Assembly: GCA_016208255.1 (NCBI GenBank)
Contig: JACQYK010000097.1
Location: forward strand, 1 to 47,744
Reading direction: 5' to 3'
Source: Deltaproteobacteria bacterium
GTDB lineage: Bacteria; Desulfobacterota; RBG-13-43-22
DNA length: 47,744 nucleotides
The notes below the pieces were generated by a model. The model searched no databases and was not told where the DNA came from. It saw only the letters and a list, made by a program, of their open reading frames with translations. The position numbers were made by a program, and so were the translations under genes. Shown here one piece after another: positions 43,590 through 47,744 of the stretch (position 1 is the first letter of the stretch; each line of letters begins with the position of its first letter).

Positions 43590-43707
43590 TAATTTACATC
43601 CTGACTTCGAGTTCCGCAAAAGATGAACGCCGAGGAATTGCCCAGAAAGCAATGGTTGAGATTGCCCTTACTACTATTTTGAATCGCACCAGGGGAAACG
43701 GGAAATA

Positions 43708-44400
43708 ATGGATCAAACACTGAAGCAGAGTATGATGGCCTACTATAGTGAACGGGCCCCTGAATATGACGAAATATATACTGCCGGAAAGGGGCCAACC
43801 TCAATCAATGATCCTTTGACCTACAAAGAAGAGACGAACCGGCTAAAACAGATTGTCAACACCCTCTGTGCCGGTGATATTCTTGATGTCCCCAGCGGAA
43901 CGGCGTTTTGGTTGCCAAGTTATGCGCATCACTGTGCCACGGTTCTTCTTGTCGACCAATCCTTGAAGATGCTGAAAGAGTCAAGAGAGAGAGCCCGGCA
44001 GAATGGCCTGGAAGATCGCTGTTCCTTTCTCCAGACGGATATTTTCAATTATGACTGGGCAGGGCATCAGTTTGACACGGTCCTGGTCGGCTTTTTTATC
44101 AGTCATTTGACAGCGGAGGAAGAATCGCTATTTTTCTCCAAGGTTTGCGATGCCTTGAAACCGAGCGGAAAACTCCTCATCTTAGATTCGACCTGGAGTC
44201 AGGAACGTGCGAAAACTCGAAATAAAGAAGGTGAACAGGCGCGTAAGTTGAATGATGGAACCGAGTTTACAATTTATAAAAAATACTTTACCCTGGCTGA
44301 TATTGAAACGCTCGGGAAAAAGTTCCGTTTGACTTTTGACGTCCATTATTTCGGCCGAACATTCTGTGCCTTTAGTGGAAGGCGACCACCAACAACATGA
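43708..44400 (+). CDS. SAM-dependent methyltransferase
   Basis: 230 residues. YYSERAPEYDEIYTAGKGP is the usual lead-in, motif I is the unusual ILDVPSGTAFWLPSYAHHC (DxPSGT in place of DxGxGxG), then VLLVDQSLKMLKESRERA and LVGFFISHLTAEEESLFFSK. GKLLILDSTWSQE is strand 5. The fold is clear but SAM binding by the altered loop is less sure. Its stop overlaps the next in-frame ATG by four bases, although the acetyltransferase probably starts at 44421. Confidence 0.8.
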   Translation: MDQTLKQSMMAYYSERAPEYDEIYTAGKGPTSINDPLTYKEETNRLKQIVNTLCAGDILDVPSGTAFWLPSYAHHCATVLLVDQSLKMLKESRERARQNGLEDRCSFLQTDIFNYDWAGHQFDTVLVGFFISHLTAEEESLFFSKVCDALKPSGKLLILDSTWSQERAKTRNKEGEQARKLNDGTEFTIYKKYFTLADIETLGKKFRLTFDVHYFGRTFCAFSGRRPPTT

Positions 44401-44420
44401 TGGAATTTAAGGAGATTATT

Positions 44421-44864
44421 ATGGTTCGTCCGGCCGCAGCCGATGACTCCGATGTTATTGCTCAGATTTACAACTATTACATCCTGAATACGGTGATCAC
44501 TTTTGAAGAGCAGGAAGTTTCCGCTCAACAAATGGCAGAACGCATAAACGGGGTTGTTTCGGTTTCTTTACCATGGCTGGTTGCGGAGCAATCCGGTCAA
44601 GTCGTTGGTTACGCTTATGCCACCAGGTGGCAGACGCGCTCGGCTTATCGTTTCTCGGTCGAGGCTACGGTTTACCTGGAACGGGGTTTTATTGGCCAGG
44701 GTCTGGGAAGAAAGCTCTATGAAGCCTTGTTTGCTTTACTGAAAGAAAGGGGCGTGCATGCTTCAACCAGTGGCTCGATGTCGGTTATTGGCAAGCAGTC
44801 CTCTAAATTGCATAAAAATATAAGTTATGATCCCCCGGTTGAGGCGAACCTCGAGTCCCTTTAG
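44421..44864 (+). CDS. GNAT acetyltransferase (phosphinothricin acetyltransferase-like), C-terminus replaced
   Basis: 147 residues; relatives have about 165-175. MVRPAAADDSDVIAQIYNYY, TVITFEEQEVSAQQMAERI, and YAYATRWQTRSAYRFSVEAT are the Pat/YncA-type signatures, with the acetyl-CoA loop in LERGFIGQGLGRKLYEALFA. After KERGVHA the family sequence is lost and replaced by an unrelated tail ending at TAG. The stop lies at the first bases of the large foldback element, so the element may have cut the gene. AAGGAG 6 bases upstream favours ATG 44421. Confidence 0.75.
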   Translation: MVRPAAADDSDVIAQIYNYYILNTVITFEEQEVSAQQMAERINGVVSVSLPWLVAEQSGQVVGYAYATRWQTRSAYRFSVEATVYLERGFIGQGLGRKLYEALFALLKERGVHASTSGSMSVIGKQSSKLHKNISYDPPVEANLESL

Positions 44865-45229
44865 ATTCTGAAATCATAAGTCTGAGAATTTATCTCTCAC
44901 TTTCGATACTAAGGACCAAGGGGGATCTTATTTTTGGGCCGGTCAGCTTTGCTGACCTACAGAAGAGGCTTCCAAAGGAAGCCGGCGTTGTCCACCTTAA
45001 CGCCCTTAGATTCTTTGCCGGGCCAAATTGTTTGCCTAAGTCTGAAGCAGGCCTTTCACCATTGCCTGCAACGGGCGAAGGTGTAGGCCCTGCCTCGAAT
45101 CAAAGTTTGCTGGACTGGCCGGGATTGGGCGATAAGTCACCCTTTGGACAATCCCCAAAAATAAGATCCCCCTTGGCCCTTAGTATTAAAAGTGAGAGAT
45201 AAATTCTCAGACTTATGATTTTAGAATCT
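44863..45229. repeat. 367-bp foldback element with 76-bp inverted arms
   Basis: Left arm 44863-44938 and right arm 45154-45229 are complementary at 72 of 76 positions (arms begin AGATTCTGAAATCATAAGTC). The 215-base interior has its own hairpins: GGTCAGC-ttt-GCTGACC (44941-44957), GGCTTCC-aaa-GGAAGCC (44967-44983), GGCGTT...AACGCC, and GCAGGCCTTTCACC...GGTGTAGGCCCTGC. No coding sequence. Located between the truncated GNAT and HdrA. Confidence 0.9.
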
Positions 45230-45255
45230 AAATCGCTGCATTACCTGGTTTAAAC

Positions 45256-45288
45256 CGCCTTTTCCAGGGCCTACCGCTGGAGAAGGCG
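45256..45288 (+). terminator. Hairpin in the HdrA leader
   Basis: CGCCTTTTCCAG pairs with CTGGAGAAGGCG across a 9-nt loop (one mismatch in 12), followed by TTCTTTATATTATTT, 40 bases before the HdrA start. It may be a terminator, an attenuator or a stabilising leader hairpin. Confidence 0.45.
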
Positions 45289-45327
45289 TTCTTTATATTA
45301 TTTCAAGAGCAAGAAGGACAAAATTAT

Positions 45328-47744
45328 ATGGCCGAAGCAGAAACAAATAAAGTTGGATCGGTAATGGTAATAGGGGGCGGGATTGCCGGTATTCAAGCGT
45401 CCCTGGACCTGGCCGAATCCGGATACTATGTCTATTTAGTAGAAAAAAATTCAGCTATCGGCGGGGTTATGGCCCAATTGGATAAGACCTTCCCCACCAA
45501 TGACTGTTCCATGTGCATTATTTCCCCCAAATTAGTGGAATGCGGCCGGCATTTGAATATTGAACTATTGACCTTGAGTGAAATCGAGGCCATTTCCGGC
45601 GATCCAGGAAATTTTAAGATTCAGGTCCGGCAAAATCCCAGGTTTGTCGATCCCTTAAAATGCACGGCCTGCGGAGAATGTACCAAGGTTTGCCCCATTG
45701 ATCTGCCCAACCGTTTTGATCAGGAACTCCGTACCCGAAAGGCCGCCTATAAACTGTATCCTCAGGCTATGCCCAGTGCCTTTGCCATCGAAAAAAGGGG
45801 TACGGCCCCCTGTAAAGCCACCTGTCCGGCCCATATCAGCATTCAAGGGTTTATCGCACTCATCGCCCAGGGCCGGGACAAAGAGGCCTTGAAATTAATT
45901 AAGCAGGAGATGCCCTTTCCGGCCGTCTGCGGCCGGGTCTGCCATCATCCCTGCGAGGCCCAATGCACCCGGGGTCAGGTGGACGAACCCCTGGCCATCG
46001 AATATCTGAAGCGCTTTGTGGCCGACCTGGACCTGAAGGCGGCCGATCGTTATGTACCCGAAGCGGCCCAGCCCCGTCCGGAGAAGGTGGCGGTCATCGG
46101 GGCCGGTCCTTCCGGCCTGACCAGCGCCTATTATTTGGCCCAAAAAGGCTACCCGGTAACCATCTTCGAGAAGCTGCCCGTCCTGGGGGGGATGATGTCC
46201 GTGGGCATTCCGGCCTACCGTTTGCCCAGGGAAACCCTGCAGGCCGAAATCCAGGTCATCAAAGACCTGGGGGTGGAAATGAGGACCGGCCTGACCTTTG
46301 GTAAGGACTTTATTCTGGATGACCTGAAAAACCAGGGCTTCCAGTCTATTTACCTGGCCCTGGGCCTGCACAAGAGCCGGGGCCTGGGGGTGCCGGGTGA
46401 AAATCTGCCCCATGTCCTGGAAGGGGTGAATTTCCTCCGCTCGGCCGCCCTGGGGGAAAACATCCGGGTGGGAAAAAAGACCCTGGTCATCGGCGGCGGC
46501 AATGTGGCCATCGATGTGGCCCTGACCGCCCTGCGCCAGGGGGCCGAGGAAGTCAGGCTGGTTTGTCTGGAACAGCGTCAGGAAATGCCGGCCTGGGACT
46601 ATGAAATCGAAGAGGCCCTGTCCGAAGGGGTAATCATTGAAAACGGTTGGGGCCCCTTGGAGTTTATCGAAAAAGGGGGCGTCCTCTCCGGTGTAACCTT
46701 CAAGAAATGCCTGGCCGTCTTTGATGACCAGAAGCGCTTTAACCCCAGCTATGACGAAAAAAGCCGGATTTCCTGGGAAGCGGATACGGCCATTGTGGCC
46801 ATCGGTCAGCAGGCCGACCTGGAAGGGGTTGATACCCAAGGCCTGAAGTTCACCCCCCGAGGGGGGATCGAGGTCGATCCCTTGACCTTGGAGACCAATC
46901 TGCCCGGGGTCTTTGCCGGCGGTGACTTTTTCTATGGACCGAAATCCGTGGTCGAGGCCGTGGCCTGCGGCAAAGAGGCGGCGGAGAGCATCGACCGCTT
47001 TCTGAATCAAAAGGACTTGCGGGCCAACCGGCAGAAAGACTGGTCTTACGTCAAGCCGGAAACCGAAGGGGAGGAATTGAAGCCTCGCCAGACCATGCCT
47101 ACCCGGGATCTGGATGAACGCGGCGGCACCTATCAGGAAATGGCCCTGGGCTTCACCGAGGAGCGGGCCAGGAGAGAGGCCGAACGGTGTCTGAAATGCG
47201 GCATCTGCTCCGAGTGTTATCAGTGCGTGGATGCCTGTCTGGCCAAGGCCATCGACCATGAGATGAAAGTCATCGAGCGGACTATCGAAGTCGGTTCGGT
47301 GGTCATGGCCCCGGGCTTTCAGCCCTTTGATCCGTCGCTTTATGAACCCTACGGCTATATCCACTACCCCAATGTGGTCACCAGCATGGAATTTGAGCGG
47401 ATCCTGTCGGCCTCCGGTCCTTTCGAAGGCCACCTGGTCCGTCCTTCAGACCATCAGGAACCGAAAAAGATCGCCTGGCTCCAGTGCGTCGGCTCCCGGG
47501 ATATCCATCATTGCGATCACGGCTACTGCTCGGCGGTCTGCTGTATGTATGCCATCAAGGAGGCGGTCATCGCCAAGGAACACAGCCCTCAATCCCTGGA
47601 TACGGCCATCTTCTTCATGGATATGCGCACCCACGGCAAGGAATTCGAAAAATATTATAATCGGGCTCAGGAAGAACGGGGGGTCCGCTTTGTCCGTTCC
47701 CGGATCCATTCCGTAGCCCCGGTGCCGGAAACCGACAATCTCCT
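45328..47744 (+). CDS. HdrA-like FAD/Fe-S subunit with inserted GltD-like domain (partial, runs off the window)
   Basis: 805 residues visible. Residues 1-125 are the HdrA start: MVIGGGIAGIQASLDLAESG (FAD), TNDCSMCIISPKLVECGRH (HdrA cysteine motif) and KCTACGECTKVCPID (ferredoxin motif). About residues 158-600 are a GltD/glutamate-synthase small-subunit-like domain: CKATCPAHISIQGFIALIAQ, CGRVCHHPCEAQC, VAVIGAGPSGLTSAYYLAQK, LVIGGGNVAIDVALTALRQG and GVFAGGDFFYGPKSVVEAVA. HdrA then resumes: CLKCGICSECYQC and WLQCVGSRDIHHCDHGYCSA. HdrA bifurcates electrons; the GltD insert probably brings NAD(P)H. The C-terminus and partners (HdrBC, MvhD) lie beyond the window. AAGGA precedes the ATG. Confidence 0.92.
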   Translation, partial: MAEAETNKVGSVMVIGGGIAGIQASLDLAESGYYVYLVEKNSAIGGVMAQLDKTFPTNDCSMCIISPKLVECGRHLNIELLTLSEIEAISGDPGNFKIQVRQNPRFVDPLKCTACGECTKVCPIDLPNRFDQELRTRKAAYKLYPQAMPSAFAIEKRGTAPCKATCPAHISIQGFIALIAQGRDKEALKLIKQEMPFPAVCGRVCHHPCEAQCTRGQVDEPLAIEYLKRFVADLDLKAADRYVPEAAQPRPEKVAVIGAGPSGLTSAYYLAQKGYPVTIFEKLPVLGGMMSVGIPAYRLPRETLQAEIQVIKDLGVEMRTGLTFGKDFILDDLKNQGFQSIYLALGLHKSRGLGVPGENLPHVLEGVNFLRSAALGENIRVGKKTLVIGGGNVAIDVALTALRQGAEEVRLVCLEQRQEMPAWDYEIEEALSEGVIIENGWGPLEFIEKGGVLSGVTFKKCLAVFDDQKRFNPSYDEKSRISWEADTAIVAIGQQADLEGVDTQGLKFTPRGGIEVDPLTLETNLPGVFAGGDFFYGPKSVVEAVACGKEAAESIDRFLNQKDLRANRQKDWSYVKPETEGEELKPRQTMPTRDLDERGGTYQEMALGFTEERARREAERCLKCGICSECYQCVDACLAKAIDHEMKVIERTIEVGSVVMAPGFQPFDPSLYEPYGYIHYPNVVTSMEFERILSASGPFEGHLVRPSDHQEPKKIAWLQCVGSRDIHHCDHGYCSAVCCMYAIKEAVIAKEHSPQSLDTAIFFMDMRTHGKEFEKYYNRAQEERGVRFVRSRIHSVAPVPETDNL

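Noticed and set aside
45895..47433. 512-codon open frame on the minus strand
   Set aside because: It lies wholly antisense to the HdrA-GltD gene, whose frame carries all the expected motifs; the antisense frame has low-complexity His/Gly/Phe-rich composition typical of a GC-rich shadow frame.

Overview
The window looks like a chromosomal segment of an anaerobic deltaproteobacterium (Desulfobacterota, probably a syntroph or sulfate reducer). This is inferred from gene content: a tungsten-type aldehyde:ferredoxin oxidoreductase with a MoaD-like carrier, an HdrA-type electron-bifurcation subunit fused to a GltD-like domain, a methylmalonyl-CoA mutase catalytic subunit, an acyl-CoA ligase, ferredoxin proteins and a coenzyme F420 ligase homologue. 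No rRNA, tRNA, CRISPR array, transposase or integrase was seen.

Layout. 0.1-4.8 kb: an interrupted AOR gene, a secreted Pro/His-rich protein, MoaD, an MBL hydrolase and an acetyltransferase. 4.9-9.4 kb (minus strand): an EEP-phosphatase/PLD-VTT pair and a GlyA-like PLP enzyme. 9.5-20 kb: a mixture of intact genes (GNAT-CoaB fusion, cupins, a ferredoxin pair, EamA transporter, MetE-like methyltransferase, a DapF homologue lacking both catalytic cysteines) and decayed ones (methyltransferase head, aldo/keto reductase, Fic). 20-32.6 kb: lipoproteins, response regulators, transketolase, DUF72, acyl-CoA ligase and methylmalonyl-CoA mutase, separated by dispersed palindromic repeats. 32.8-44.9 kb: a clearly accessory region of small, mostly plus-strand genes (RelBE-like and VapBC-like toxin-antitoxin pairs, DUF4258/DUF2283, methyltransferases, acetyltransferases, HigA, TadA fragments, a sugar isomerase, HAD, an AAA/DUF4143 ATPase). 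At least two attC-like sites overlap stop codons here, so part of it resembles an integron cassette cluster lacking an integrase. 45.3 kb to the end: the large HdrA-GltD fusion, cut off by the window.

The most striking non-coding feature is a set of dispersed foldback repeats, at least three families plus two single large foldbacks. Several carry, in their loops, extra small hairpins of remarkably uniform design: a 7-bp stem with a 3-4 nt loop, sometimes nested inside further 7-bp stems. Comparing copies of two families shows these hairpins arriving as clean insertions, which suggests modular palindromes accumulating inside larger palindromes.

About ten genes are frameshifted, nonsense-mutated, truncated or internally deleted. 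Some of the single-base lesions could be assembly or sequencing errors, and these are flagged individually. All identifications are from reading the sequence by eye; no database search was run.
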